In this document: positions 51,695-61,680 of the stretch, piece after piece
Layout: each line of letters opens with the position of its first letter
How positions within the stretch are numbered: position 1 is the first letter of the stretch
Source of the DNA: Sorangium cellulosum
GTDB taxonomy: Bacteria; Myxococcota_A; Polyangia; Polyangiales; Polyangiaceae
Length of the DNA stretch: 64,000 nt
Assembly (NCBI RefSeq): GCF_004135735.1
Contig: NZ_CP012670.1
Span: 1,488,001 to 1,552,000 of the forward strand
Direction of reading: 5' to 3'
The notes under the pieces: generated by a model
Seen by the model: only the letters and a program-made list of their open reading frames with translations
What the model was told of the DNA's origin: nothing
The model's database searches: none
Translations under genes and position numbers: made by a program

Positions 51695-53653
51695 GTGGCG
51701 GGAGCACCGGAAGCCAGGATCTTGATCTTCCCCGGCGACGCCGCGGGCGCCGTCCTGGCGCTCGCGGCGGCGCGGGGCTACGTCCCGGTGCCGGCGCGGG
51801 ATACCGAGGCGGGCCTGGATCTCCTGGCGATCCAGCCGTTCGACGTGGTGGTGCTGGGCGCAGGCGGGCCGCTCGACGAGGCGCTCGCGCTGTGCCGCAG
51901 GCTGCGCGCCGCGCCCGGCGGCGACCGCGTGGCCGTGGTCGCGGTCGCCGGGGGCGCCGGCGCCAGCGCGACCGCGGCGCTGCTCGAGGCGGGCGCGACG
52001 GTCGTGGCGGCGGCGGACGAGGCGTCGATCGGCATCCAGCTCGACGCGGCGGTGTGGTGGGGGCGGCGGCCCGCCGCGCGCGCGGTCGACCGGGCGCCCG
52101 CGGAGCGCGCGCTGCTCGAGCGCGCGGCGCGGCCGTTCCGCGGCGCGTTCGCGGAGGTGATCGGCCTGCTCGTCTGGGACGCGGCGGGGAACATCCTCGA
52201 CGCGAACGACGCCTTCCTCGGCATCACCGGCTACGCGCGCGAGGAGGTCGAGGCCGGGCGCCTGAGCTGGGTGGCGATCACGCCGCCCGAGCACCGGCCC
52301 ACGGACGAGCGGGCGCTCTCCGAGGTCATGAAGCACGGCATCTGCGCGCCGTTCGAGAAGGAGTTCCTCCACAGGGACGGGCGGCGCGTGCCCGTCCTCA
52401 TGGCCCCGGCCCTGGTCGAGGGGGCCCGCGATCGCGGCGTCTGCTTCGTCCTCGACATGACGGCGCGCAAGGCCGCCGAGGACGCGCTCCGCGCGAGCGA
52501 GGAGCGCATGCGCCTCGTGGTGCGCGCCACGAGCGACGCGTTCTGGGACTGGGACCTCTCGTCCGGGCGCGTCACCGGCAGCGAGCGGATGCGGAGCTTC
52601 TACGGCACGGGCGGCGGCGACATCGAGGAGGACGCGGCGTGGTGGTTCGAGCGGGTGCACCCCGAGGACCGCGACCGCGTGATGAACGGGCTGCGGCGCG
52701 CGATGGAGGGGCGCGACGGCACGTTCGAGCTCTGGTACCGGTGCGCGCTCGCGGACGGCAGCTACGCCGACGTCCACGATCGGGGCATCATCCTGCGCGA
52801 CGGGGGGGGCAGGGCGTACCGGATGCTCGGGGCGGTCGCCGACGTCACCGAGCGCCGGCGGATGGAGGCGCGGCTCCTGCTCGCCGACCGCATGGCGTCG
52901 CTCGGCACGCTCGCCGCCGGGGTGGCGCACGAGATCAACAACCCCCTCGCGTACATGATCGCGAACCTCGACTTCGCGCGGAAGGAGCTCCGGTCGCGGG
53001 GGGCCGCCGCGCGGATCGACGCGCTGCTGTCGGCGCTCGACGAGGCCGCGGAGGGCGGGGCGCGCGTCCGGCACATCGTGGGCGGGCTGAAGACGTTCTC
53101 GCGGGCCGACGACGGCGCGCTCGGCCCCGTCGAGGTCGACCGCGTGATCCAGCTCGTGCTCCGCATGGCGCAGCGGCAGATCCAGAGCAAGGCGCGGCTC
53201 GCGCTGGATCTCGGCCCGGTGCCGCAGGTCCACGCGAACGAGGCCCAGCTCGGCCAGGTGATCCTGAACCTGCTCGTGAACGCCGCCCAGGCGCTGCCGG
53301 AGGGGAGGGACGCGGAGAACGAGATCCGGATCGCGACCGCCCTGGAGCCGCCCGGCCGCGTGCGCATCGACGTGAGCGACACCGGCCCGGGGATCGCGCC
53401 GGAGCTCCGGAGCCGCATCTTCGACCCGTTCTTCACGACCAAGCCCATCGGGGAGGGGACGGGGCTCGGACTCGCGATCTGCCACGGCATCGTGTCGAGC
53501 TTCCGGGGGGAGATCCGGGTCGAGAGCGAGGTCGGCAAGGGCGCGTGCTTCCGCGTGCTCCTGCCCGTCTGGCCGGCGCAGGCGGACGCGCACGAGCGCG
53601 ACGCTCCCCCGGGCGCGGGCCTCGACGACTGCCCCGGCGAGGCGGCGCAGTAG
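51695..53653 (+). CDS. PAS-domain histidine kinase (orphan sensor)
   Basis: 652-aa soluble kinase. A degenerate receiver-like N-terminus (RILIFPGDAAGAVLALAAARG, without phospho-acceptor Asp) is followed by two PAS domains (~148-255, ~265-385), a HisKA dimerisation domain with GVAHEINNPL (His ~412) and an HATPase domain (NLLVNAAQAL, DTGPGIAPE, GTGLGL). GTG 51695 was picked as the first start before the first domain, as the frame is open further upstream. No transmembrane helix. The response regulator at 53834 is the likely partner. Confidence 0.9.
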   Translation: MAGAPEARILIFPGDAAGAVLALAAARGYVPVPARDTEAGLDLLAIQPFDVVVLGAGGPLDEALALCRRLRAAPGGDRVAVVAVAGGAGASATAALLEAGATVVAAADEASIGIQLDAAVWWGRRPAARAVDRAPAERALLERAARPFRGAFAEVIGLLVWDAAGNILDANDAFLGITGYAREEVEAGRLSWVAITPPEHRPTDERALSEVMKHGICAPFEKEFLHRDGRRVPVLMAPALVEGARDRGVCFVLDMTARKAAEDALRASEERMRLVVRATSDAFWDWDLSSGRVTGSERMRSFYGTGGGDIEEDAAWWFERVHPEDRDRVMNGLRRAMEGRDGTFELWYRCALADGSYADVHDRGIILRDGGGRAYRMLGAVADVTERRRMEARLLLADRMASLGTLAAGVAHEINNPLAYMIANLDFARKELRSRGAAARIDALLSALDEAAEGGARVRHIVGGLKTFSRADDGALGPVEVDRVIQLVLRMAQRQIQSKARLALDLGPVPQVHANEAQLGQVILNLLVNAAQALPEGRDAENEIRIATALEPPGRVRIDVSDTGPGIAPELRSRIFDPFFTTKPIGEGTGLGLAICHGIVSSFRGEIRVESEVGKGACFRVLLPVWPAQADAHERDAPPGAGLDDCPGEAAQ

Positions 53654-53833
53654 GGCGGGGGAGCGCCGCGCGCCGGCCGTCCGGTGACGGCGGGCGCTTG
53701 CGAGGACGGCCGCGCGCGTTCAAGTTGCCTCACCGGCCCGCTGCAACGCTCGATCGGTCAGGGCCGCTGCAAGCTGTTCAGCCGCCTGAAGAGCGCTGCG
53801 CCGCGCGACGCGGCCCGGTCGAGGGGTCCGAGC

Positions 53834-54217
53834 ATGGTCGAGAACACAGGCCGCATCCTGATTGTCGAGGACGACCTGGATATCAGGAGCATTCTGTCTC
53901 AGCTCCTCCTCTTCGAGGGCTATGACGTCGAGGAGGCGGCGGACGGCGCCGAGGCGCTCGCGCTGCTGCGAAAGAGCCGGCCGCCGGCGCTGATCCTCCT
54001 CGATCTGATGATGCCCGTCATGGACGGGTGGCAGCTCCGCGCCGAGCTCCAGCGCGATCCGAAGCTCGCGTCGGTCCCGGTGGTGATCGTCTCCGCCGAC
54101 GTGCGGGCCGAGCAGGAGGCCTCGCGGCTCCGCGCCGCGGGGCTCCTGAAGAAGCCGCTCCAGATCGAGCCCCTGCTCGAGCTGGTCCGCCGCATCTGCG
54201 GCGCGCCGGCGCGGTGA
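53834..54217 (+). CDS. single-domain response regulator
   Basis: 127-aa CheY-like receiver: acidic pair in ILIVEDDLDIRS, phospho-acceptor Asp in ALILLDLMMPVMDGW, Thr/Ser in VIVSADVR and Lys in LLKKPLQI. No output domain, so it probably relays phosphate or acts by protein contact. Starts 180 bases after the kinase; ATG 53834 is preceded by GAGGGGTCCGAGC. Confidence 0.9.
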   Translation: MVENTGRILIVEDDLDIRSILSQLLLFEGYDVEEAADGAEALALLRKSRPPALILLDLMMPVMDGWQLRAELQRDPKLASVPVVIVSADVRAEQEASRLRAAGLLKKPLQIEPLLELVRRICGAPAR

Positions 54218-54425
54218 GCCGCCGGGCGGCCGGAGAGCGCCTCTCGACTCCCCCGTCGCCGGGCAGCCGAGGGCGGGCGCGGCACGTCCTCGTCCCTCGT
54301 TGCCCTGTTTCAAGGAAACCACGAACCACGGCCAAGCATCGCCGCTCCCTGGGCCTGGACGCTGGTTTATGTGATCCGGGTCGCATGGTTGCGCGGTTTC
54401 GGCTTTGGCTCTCCTGTTCAGATGT

Positions 54426-54477
54426 CTTTACTAATCCTCATGCCATCTTGACAGCTCACTCGTCGTTGCGATGTCAT
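54426..54477 (+). promoter_or_regulatory. sigma-70-like promoter with shared upstream element
   Basis: TTGACA (54448-54453) followed after 18 bases by TGTCAT (54472-54477), with the same CTCATGCCATCTTGACAG block as at 15393-15410. Sits in the 331-base gap 54218-54548 before the 54549 gene; the rest of this gap holds nothing recognised. Confidence 0.6.
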
Positions 54478-54548
54478 CGTCTCCAAGGCCAATCATGTCC
54501 CCTGATCTCGGGATACCTGCCGCACTGCATCGCTTCGGCCGAGCCTCC

Positions 54549-55883
54549 ATGGGGCTCGCTGGACGCGCGCGGCGCGCGCGCCGCGTGACGGCCGGGCTGC
54601 TCGCGGGGCTCGTGTCCCTGCTCTCGGCGTCATGCGCGTCGGAGGCGCCCGGCACCCCCGAGGACGCCGTCGTCATCGGGGGCCTCTTGCCGTTCACGGG
54701 CGGCGAGTCGGCCATCGGCCGCAACCTCGAGCAAGCCATGTTGCTCGCGGTCGAGGACGTGAACGCCGCGGGGGGGCTCGACGGGAAGCCGTTCGCTCTC
54801 GTGAGCCGAGACAGCCACTCGAGCTCGGAGCGCGGGTTCAACCAGCTGATCGAGCTCCTGTATACCGACCGGGTCGCCTACCTGATCGGGCCGGAGGAGA
54901 ACGATCTCGCCCGCGAGATCGCGCAGGACGTGAAGGCGCTCGACCGGCTGCACATGCTGCCGGGGTACGCCGCGCCCTCGGTCGAGCGCAGCGAGACGAG
55001 GGGCGGCTGGATACGGCTCGCCCCCTCCCCGTTCGCCCTCGGTTGCGCGCTGGCGAAGATCGCGGTCCGCGAGGGCGTCGACTCCGCGAACAGCCTCGCC
55101 GCGCGGGACGACTACAACGCCAGCGTCAGCAGCGAGTTCACGACGCACATCGCGTCGCTCGGGGGCAGGGTGCTCCCCTCCGTGACGTTCACGTCGGGCC
55201 AGTCGACGTACAGGGAGAAGATCGGGGTCGCCTTCGGGGCGAACGCCGAGGGCACGCTGCTGGCGGCCTATCCCGCCACCGCCTCGACCATCGTGACCGA
55301 GTGGGCCGTCTCCGGGCGCCCGGGCACCTGGCTCCTCGGCCCCGCGCTGCGCACCGAGGTGCTCCTCGCCAATATCCCGGAGGGCTCGCTCGACGGATAT
55401 TCCGGGGTCTCACCCTCGCTCAGCCTGCGGAGCGAGTGCCGTGTCGTGGACGACGCCCAGGGGACGGTCGACTGCGCGACCGGGAACGCCGCCGCCTTCA
55501 TCCGGCGCTTCTCCCGCCGGTGGAGCGGCGAGGTGCCGTTCCCCGCAGCGCACTTCTATTACGACGGTGTCGTCCTCATCGCGATGGGCCTCGTGTACGC
55601 GCAGGCGACGAGCGGGGACATCCCGACCTCGGGGCGCGCGCTGCAGGAGATCATCCGCGAGCTGAGCAGCCCCGACCACGAGGTGGCCTCGTGGCGGGAC
55701 CTGAAGACGGCGATGGAACGGCTCCGCGCGGGGACCCCTCTCCGGTACGTCGGGGCGGCCGCCGAGTACGAGCTCGACGAGTACGGGGCGAGCAAGCATC
55801 ACTTCCTCCAGGAGTGGACCATCGACGGCGACGCGTTCGTCGATCTCGCCCCCATCGCCGTCTCCTGCCCGGCCTGGAGATGA
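54549..55883 (+). CDS. branched-chain amino-acid-type binding lipoprotein
   Basis: 444-aa Peripla_BP_6-like protein (LivJ family). Signal peptide MGLAGRARRARRVTAGLLAG and lipobox SASC; then IGGLLPFTGGESAIGRNLEQA, VAYLIGPEEND, and AHFYYDGVVLIAMGLVYAQ. ATG 54549 was chosen over in-frame ATGs at 54471 and 54495, because it gives a proper signal peptide and leaves room for the promoter. No permease follows. Likely a sensor component; ligand unknown. Confidence 0.82.
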   Translation: MGLAGRARRARRVTAGLLAGLVSLLSASCASEAPGTPEDAVVIGGLLPFTGGESAIGRNLEQAMLLAVEDVNAAGGLDGKPFALVSRDSHSSSERGFNQLIELLYTDRVAYLIGPEENDLAREIAQDVKALDRLHMLPGYAAPSVERSETRGGWIRLAPSPFALGCALAKIAVREGVDSANSLAARDDYNASVSSEFTTHIASLGGRVLPSVTFTSGQSTYREKIGVAFGANAEGTLLAAYPATASTIVTEWAVSGRPGTWLLGPALRTEVLLANIPEGSLDGYSGVSPSLSLRSECRVVDDAQGTVDCATGNAAAFIRRFSRRWSGEVPFPAAHFYYDGVVLIAMGLVYAQATSGDIPTSGRALQEIIRELSSPDHEVASWRDLKTAMERLRAGTPLRYVGAAAEYELDEYGASKHHFLQEWTIDGDAFVDLAPIAVSCPAWR

Positions 55884-55956
55884 TCTCGCGGCAGGCGTGA
55901 GCTCGCGCAGGCTGCCACGCACGGACGACGGGACGGATCACAAGAGGAGGGATCTC

Positions 55957-56586
55957 ATGACGAGGATTGGACGATGCCGGGCGGCGGCCCTCGGGCTCGC
56001 GCTGACGACGGCGGCGTGCGGAGCGGGCGACGCGCGCGAGGGTACGGGCGCCGCATCCATCAAGCGAACGCCGGTCCCGGCGAACGAGTTCACCCCGGTG
56101 GAGCTCGAGGCGACGATCGACAACCTGGTCGCCGAGATCAACAGGAGCTCGATCGAGCCGATGCACATGACGGTCTTGCTGAAGACCCTCACCACCTTCT
56201 TTGCGCCGATCGCCACGGGGGCGCACCGGGCCATGGGGGAGATCGGGGTCACGGGGAACGTGGTCGGGGCCTTCGAGCAGACGGGTGATCAGCAGAAGGC
56301 GATGGAGCTGCAGAATCAACAGATCGAGCAGGCGGTGGCGGACGGCGCCGAAGGGATCGGCATCTCGCCCTTCGGCGACGCCACCGTGGCCGTCATCGAC
56401 GAGGCCGTCGCGAAGGGGGTCCACGTGGTGACGCTCGACACCGATCTGGACGGCTCGGAGCGCGCGATCTACGTCGGCACCCTCAACCACGCCGGCGAAC
56501 GGTTCAACCTCGGCCTCGACGTGGTCCCGGCGGACAAGGTCGACGCCTACAACGACTTCCTCGCCTCCATCGGCGCGACTCAGTAG
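55957..56586 (+). CDS. truncated binding-lipoprotein paralog 3 (in-frame deletion)
   Basis: 209-aa member of the 14008/15655 family. Signal peptide and lipobox TAAC, then the N-terminal lobe, clearly conserved (GVHVVTLDTDLDGSERAIYV). After GTLN the frame jumps directly to the C-terminal RFNLGLDVVPADKVDAYN, so about 165 residues of the second lobe are missing. The frame and ribosome-binding site are intact, so the protein may still be made. Ends seven bases into the convergent TonB receptor gene. Confidence 0.75.
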   Translation: MTRIGRCRAAALGLALTTAACGAGDAREGTGAASIKRTPVPANEFTPVELEATIDNLVAEINRSSIEPMHMTVLLKTLTTFFAPIATGAHRAMGEIGVTGNVVGAFEQTGDQQKAMELQNQQIEQAVADGAEGIGISPFGDATVAVIDEAVAKGVHVVTLDTDLDGSERAIYVGTLNHAGERFNLGLDVVPADKVDAYNDFLASIGATQ

Positions 56587-58784
56587 CGGTGCCGTAGCTC
56601 GAGGAAGATCTCCCGCGGCGCCAGCGGGTACTCGAACCCCGAGAATCCGGGGTCCGGACCGGTGGCGCCGAGGAGGTTCTTGGCGCGGAGCGCCACGGTC
56701 GTCTCGTGACCCGGAATGACCCACAGGTTGCGCGCGACCAGGCTGGCGTTCCACCAGAAGTACGGCGGCAGATCGAAGCTGCCGCCGTGCTCCAGGATGC
56801 TCGAGTCCGCGGCCCGCCGGGGCCCGACGACGATCCCCTGGGTCGAGAGCTCCAGCGGGACGGAGCGCGGCGACGGCAGCTTCACATAGGCCCCGGCCCG
56901 GGCGATCCAGCGCGGGTAGGCGACCATCTCCGGACCGACCAGGTCCGCCTGGTACCCCACCTGGCCGGAGTCCCGCGTGGAGTACACGGTCTCGAAGGAG
57001 CCGTAGCCGCCGAGGTCGTCGCCGCGCCGCACATCGGCGCGCGTCGCCCAGATCACGGACGTCTGGCTGGCGAGGTTCTCGGCCGTCTCGTTGATGCCGC
57101 GCGGGACGAACTCGGCCTTGTCGTTCAGGCGGCTGTAGGACACCCCGGTGCTCGCGGAGAGCCAGGCAGCGGGCCTCCACGTCACCTCGGCGTCCACGGT
57201 GTGGATGAACTGAGGCTCCAGGTCCTCGTTCCCGATCACGTCGCCCGGCACGAGCGGCTCGGCGTAGAGCAGGTACGGGGACGGCGCCTTGAAGGCGCTG
57301 CCGTACAGCAGCTTGGCCACGACCGTCTTCCCCAGGCGCGAGGTCGCCCCGAAGCGACCGGTCAGCTGACTGCCGTACTTGTTGTGGTGGTCGTAGCGGA
57401 CGCCGCCCGTCAGCTTCAACCACGGATCGAGCACCTTCAGGTTGGCGCTGAGCAGCGAGCCGATGTCGACCGACTCGAACGTGCGCTCGTCCCGCCGCGG
57501 CGAGCCGAAGATCTGGCCGGTGCTCTTGCCGATTCGGCGGAAGGTCGGCAGGTCCTCGTTGTCGTAGATGGACTCCAGGTTCAAGATCAGGTTGAACCGG
57601 CTCGACGGGACCCACCGGAGCTCGACGTTCGCGTCCACGCCGCGATACGCCATGTGCCGGTCGATGTAGTACCAGCCGGCGGGGACGTCGACGCGGTCGC
57701 CCGGGAGCACGCCGCCGTGGAAGTACATGCCCTGCACCGCGAGCGCGAGCTCCGGGTTGAGCTGAAGGAGCCCGTCGACCGACACGCGGCGCTGGTGCAG
57801 GGCGATCACGGTCCCGCTGGCCGGGACACCGGCAGGACCCCCGGCCGTGTCCGCGTTGCCGGTGAGCTGCGCCCATTGCGCGAAGTCTCCGCCTCGCTGG
57901 AAGCCCGACCAGAAGGCGCTCAGCACGAGGTGGTGACCGTGCGCCGGATCGCGGAACGCGATGCGCGAGCCGAGGACCGCCGACCTGCGCTCGAGGTTCT
58001 GGGCGTCCCGGCGCCCCGCGTTGTACCCGGGGACGCGGGGGGCGGGCGACTCGCGAGGCATCTCCAGCCCGCTCCGGTCGTCGAGCTCCGCCGCGGCCAT
58101 CAACATCATGTCGAAATAGCCGGTGGACATGCCGCCCAGCACGTCGAGGCGGCCGCTCGGGTGGCTCCTCGTCACGCCGGCCTGCAGCGTGCCGTCGACG
58201 TAGGGGATGTCCTCGCCCGACAGCGTGATGATGTTGACGACCCCGAGGAACGCGTCCGCGCCGTAGAGCGCCGACGCCGGGCCGCGGATGACCTCGATCT
58301 GCTTGATGGCCGACAGCGGGATCAGCTCCGTCCCGAGCCAGTTGCCGCTGGTGGTCCGGAACGCCACCGAGCGCCCGTCGATCATCACCTTGATCCCGCC
58401 GCTCTCGGCGCCCAGCCCGCCCGTCACGCCCTGCACGCTGGCGTTCGGCAGGATGTGGTCGTCGATGAGGTAGAACCCGACGACGTGCTGGAGCACCTCG
58501 CCGACGCTCTTGTATCCCCAGCGCCGGATCTCCTCCGCCGTGATCGCCGTCACGAGGGCGGGCGCGTCGTCCAGGGTCTCGAGCGTCTTCGTGGCGGTGG
58601 ACACCTCGACGGCGAGCAGCCGCAAGAGATCCACGTCCTCGAGCGCGTCGTTCTGGTGCTCACCCCCCGCCGCGCCCGGCGCTCCGGGCGCCGGCGCGGC
58701 CTGCGGCTGAGCCCACGCGAACCCCGGCATCGCGGCGATCGCCAGGGCAACAATCCACTTGGTTTCGAGCGAGGCAGATGTCAT
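56580..58784 (-). CDS. TonB-dependent outer-membrane receptor
   Basis: 734-aa receptor. Signal peptide (MTSASLETKWIVALAIAAMP...AWAQ), a plug domain (TLETLDDAPALVTAITAEEI, VIRGPASALYGADAFLGVVNI) and a beta-barrel with many alternating strands; the last residues LRHRY end the barrel. Family members import siderophores, vitamins or sugars using TonB. Here it sits downstream of a hybrid kinase. ATG 58784 selected from the signal peptide; earlier frames lack one. Confidence 0.92.
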   Translation of the reverse strand: MTSASLETKWIVALAIAAMPGFAWAQPQAAPAPGAPGAAGGEHQNDALEDVDLLRLLAVEVSTATKTLETLDDAPALVTAITAEEIRRWGYKSVGEVLQHVVGFYLIDDHILPNASVQGVTGGLGAESGGIKVMIDGRSVAFRTTSGNWLGTELIPLSAIKQIEVIRGPASALYGADAFLGVVNIITLSGEDIPYVDGTLQAGVTRSHPSGRLDVLGGMSTGYFDMMLMAAAELDDRSGLEMPRESPAPRVPGYNAGRRDAQNLERRSAVLGSRIAFRDPAHGHHLVLSAFWSGFQRGGDFAQWAQLTGNADTAGGPAGVPASGTVIALHQRRVSVDGLLQLNPELALAVQGMYFHGGVLPGDRVDVPAGWYYIDRHMAYRGVDANVELRWVPSSRFNLILNLESIYDNEDLPTFRRIGKSTGQIFGSPRRDERTFESVDIGSLLSANLKVLDPWLKLTGGVRYDHHNKYGSQLTGRFGATSRLGKTVVAKLLYGSAFKAPSPYLLYAEPLVPGDVIGNEDLEPQFIHTVDAEVTWRPAAWLSASTGVSYSRLNDKAEFVPRGINETAENLASQTSVIWATRADVRRGDDLGGYGSFETVYSTRDSGQVGYQADLVGPEMVAYPRWIARAGAYVKLPSPRSVPLELSTQGIVVGPRRAADSSILEHGGSFDLPPYFWWNASLVARNLWVIPGHETTVALRAKNLLGATGPDPGFSGFEYPLAPREIFLELRHRY

Positions 58785-58835
58785 GCGGATACGGGGGGTC
58801 CTGAGATCTCGATTACGGTGAAGTGGGCGCAATGG

Positions 58836-61670
58836 TCACGTCGCCTTGGCCGTCGCGGCGAGCTCCTCCTTCAGGGCGACGCTGACGGCGTCGAACTCCT
58901 GCCGTATCCGCGCCAGGTCGCCGTTCTGCGGCAGCTCGCCCTTGGCGGCGGCGAGCTGCATCTTCTCCGCCAGCTCCGCGACGCGCGCCGCGCCGATCGA
59001 GAGCATGCTGCCCTTCAGCTTGTGCGCGCTCGCCATCACCTCGGGGGCGACGGCCCCCTGGATGCAGTCATCCAGGCTGTCGAGCTGGGCCGGGACGTTC
59101 TTGAGGACCAGCTCGATCAACTTCCGCGAGCGCGGGACCTCGGGGTCGAGCACGGGCCGGACCGCCGGATCCTTGGCGGCGGTGGCGAGCGCGGGATCCT
59201 GGTCCGGCTCGCCGCGGTGCAGGACGACGTGCCGCCACAGGGTCTTCTGCAGCGACTGAGGGCGCACCGGCTTGGCCAGGTAGTCGTCCATCCCCGCGGC
59301 GAGCACCCGGTCCCGCTCGCCGACCAGCGCGTGCGCCGTCAGCGCGATGATCACCGTGTGGCGGTTCCTCCCGCGCTCCCACTCGCGGATCTTCTGGGTG
59401 GACGTGTACCCGTCCATGACAGGCATCTGGCAGTCCATGAGGACGGCGACGTACTGCCGCTTCTTGACGCACTCCAGCGCTTCCAGGCCGTTGCTGGCGG
59501 TCTCCACGCGCAGGCCGAGCTGCTCCACCTGCTCCATCGCCACGTAACGGTTGATCTCGTTGTCGTCGACGACCAGGACGGGCAGCTTGCTCGCGATCTT
59601 GCCCGGCTCCGCGCCGGGCTTGACGACGGGAGCGACCTTGGCGCCCGTGAGCGCGCTCTGCAGCGTGTTGTAGAGCTCGGACACGCGCAGCGGCTTGGGG
59701 AGCTGCGTGACGAGGCTGGAGTCGAGCCCGCTCAAGGCCACGCTCGAGCCCATGTGGTAGAGCGCCACCACGGGCAACGTCTGCAGCTCCGGCACCGACT
59801 GGATGGTCCGCACGAACTCCTCGAGATCGAGATCGTCCATCTGCACGCCGACGACGGCGGCGCTGAACGGCCGCTTCTCGAGCAACGCGAGCTCCAGCCG
59901 GTTGATGGCGTCTCGCCCGGAGGCCGTGGACTCGGCGTCGAAGCCCCAGGCCACGAGGTGCTCCACGACGACGTCACGCCAGCTCTTGCTGATCTCCACC
60001 ACCAGCGCGCGGCGCCCGCTCGCCCACTCGGCGGACCGGATCTGCTCGGCCCCGGCCGTGACGCCGACCTTGATCGTGAACCAGAACTTGCTGCCCTGGC
60101 CCGGCGTGCTCTCGAGGCCGATCTCGCCGCCCATGACCTCCACCAGGCGCTTGCTGATCGCGAGCCCCAGGCCCGTGCCGCCGTGCTTGCGGACCAGCGA
60201 GCCGTCCACCTGCGTGAACGCGGCGAAGAGCTTCTGCTGGTCCTCGTGGGAGATGCCGGGGCCGGTGTCCACGACGACGAGCTTGACGAGCGCCGAGGTC
60301 TTGTCCTGCTGGGGCGCCGTGGCGTCGATCAGCACCTCTCCTTGCTCGGTGAACTTGATCGCGTTGCCCACCAGGTTGGTGAGCACCTGGCGGAACCGGT
60401 CGGGGTCGCCCACGACGCCGGTGGGGACGTGGCGCTCCACGCGGTACACGAGCTCGAGCCCCTTCTCGTGCGCCTGGCTCGCCATCAGCTCCGCGACCTC
60501 CTGGATGACGAGGCGCAGATCGTAGGCGACGTGCTGCGCCACGTACTTGCCGGCCTCCAGCTTCGAGAAATCGAGGACGTCGTTGATGATCGCCATCAAC
60601 GTGTTCGCGGAGGCGTCGACGGTCTCCACGTAACGCCGCATCTTGCCGCCCAGCGTCTGGTTCTGCATGAGCCGGATGACCCCGAGGATCCCGTTCATCG
60701 GCGTCCGGATCTCGTGGCTCATGTTGGCGAGGAACTCGCTCTTCATCCGGGACGCCTCGAGGGCCTGCTCGGTCTTGACGCGCAGCTCCTCGAACGCCTG
60801 CTCGTTCGCCTCGACCATGCTGTTGAACGCCGCGCCGAGCAGCTCGATCTCGTCGCCGCTCTTGATGTTCACGCGCTCCCACTTCCGCCGCGCGACGCCG
60901 GTCGTCGTCTCCAGCGGCGCGTCCGAGCGGAGCCCGGCGGCGATGGCGCCCGCCGCGGCGCGCAGCGCGAGCAGCGGCTCCGTGATGTGGACCGCGAGCC
61001 GCTTGACGACGACGTAGCTCGCCGCGAAGCTGCCGAGGACCAGCGCCCCGATCAGCCCGAGCGTGGTCATGAGCCGGCTGGAGGCGAGCTTTCTGGCCTG
61101 GACCATGCGCTCGACGACGTTCCTCGTGCTGATGCCGTAGATCACGGTCCCGGCGTGGGTCCCCTCCAGGACGACCGGGGCCGCGACCTCCAGGACGTCG
61201 TCCCCGCCCATGGGGTTCTCCCGCCGCCGCAGCACGGGCCGGGGCTGATGGTCCGTGCTGATGCCGAGGGCGTGCAGGTCCTTCGTCGTGAGGTTCGGCG
61301 CGTCCTTCGCGCCGTCCGCCGGCCTGAGCCCGCTCGCCGCCCAGACCCGGTCCTCCGCGTCGAAGAAGAGCCCGTAGGCGATGTCCTTGTTCTCCGAGAC
61401 GGTCTGGTGAATGAGCGCCTTGACGTCCCCGAAGAGGTTGTCCGTCACCAGGCTGCGCAGCGCCAGCGCCTGATTGAAGCCGAGCAGGCGAGCCTTCTCT
61501 TCGAGGCTCGCCAGGAGCTCCTGCTCGCGCTGGGCCTGGACCTCGCGATCCGTGGAGTAGATGAGCGCGCCGCTCGAGAGGAGCGTGGTCCCGCCGAGGA
61601 GCAGCAGCGCGCCCAGGATCAGGCGCAGCAGCTTGATGCGGAGCGAGCCATGGATATTCGGGGTAGCCAT
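58836..61670 (-). CDS. hybrid histidine kinase with periplasmic sensor and HPt
   Basis: 944-aa sensor. Two membrane helices (~13-36, ~198-218) bracket a periplasmic sensor (~37-190). HAMP, HisKA with SHEIRTPMNG (His ~318), HATPase (DTGPGIS, GGTGLGLAISK), a degenerate receiver (~555-680), a second receiver with Asp ~743 in MDCQMPVMDG, and an HPt domain (AHKLKGS, His ~883). The layout fits a phosphorelay. Next to an RR gene ending 10 bases after the kinase start (on the minus strand). Confidence 0.93.
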   Translation of the reverse strand: MATPNIHGSLRIKLLRLILGALLLLGGTTLLSSGALIYSTDREVQAQREQELLASLEEKARLLGFNQALALRSLVTDNLFGDVKALIHQTVSENKDIAYGLFFDAEDRVWAASGLRPADGAKDAPNLTTKDLHALGISTDHQPRPVLRRRENPMGGDDVLEVAAPVVLEGTHAGTVIYGISTRNVVERMVQARKLASSRLMTTLGLIGALVLGSFAASYVVVKRLAVHITEPLLALRAAAGAIAAGLRSDAPLETTTGVARRKWERVNIKSGDEIELLGAAFNSMVEANEQAFEELRVKTEQALEASRMKSEFLANMSHEIRTPMNGILGVIRLMQNQTLGGKMRRYVETVDASANTLMAIINDVLDFSKLEAGKYVAQHVAYDLRLVIQEVAELMASQAHEKGLELVYRVERHVPTGVVGDPDRFRQVLTNLVGNAIKFTEQGEVLIDATAPQQDKTSALVKLVVVDTGPGISHEDQQKLFAAFTQVDGSLVRKHGGTGLGLAISKRLVEVMGGEIGLESTPGQGSKFWFTIKVGVTAGAEQIRSAEWASGRRALVVEISKSWRDVVVEHLVAWGFDAESTASGRDAINRLELALLEKRPFSAAVVGVQMDDLDLEEFVRTIQSVPELQTLPVVALYHMGSSVALSGLDSSLVTQLPKPLRVSELYNTLQSALTGAKVAPVVKPGAEPGKIASKLPVLVVDDNEINRYVAMEQVEQLGLRVETASNGLEALECVKKRQYVAVLMDCQMPVMDGYTSTQKIREWERGRNRHTVIIALTAHALVGERDRVLAAGMDDYLAKPVRPQSLQKTLWRHVVLHRGEPDQDPALATAAKDPAVRPVLDPEVPRSRKLIELVLKNVPAQLDSLDDCIQGAVAPEVMASAHKLKGSMLSIGAARVAELAEKMQLAAAKGELPQNGDLARIRQEFDAVSVALKEELAATAKAT

Positions 61671-61680
61671 CGTGGGTCGA

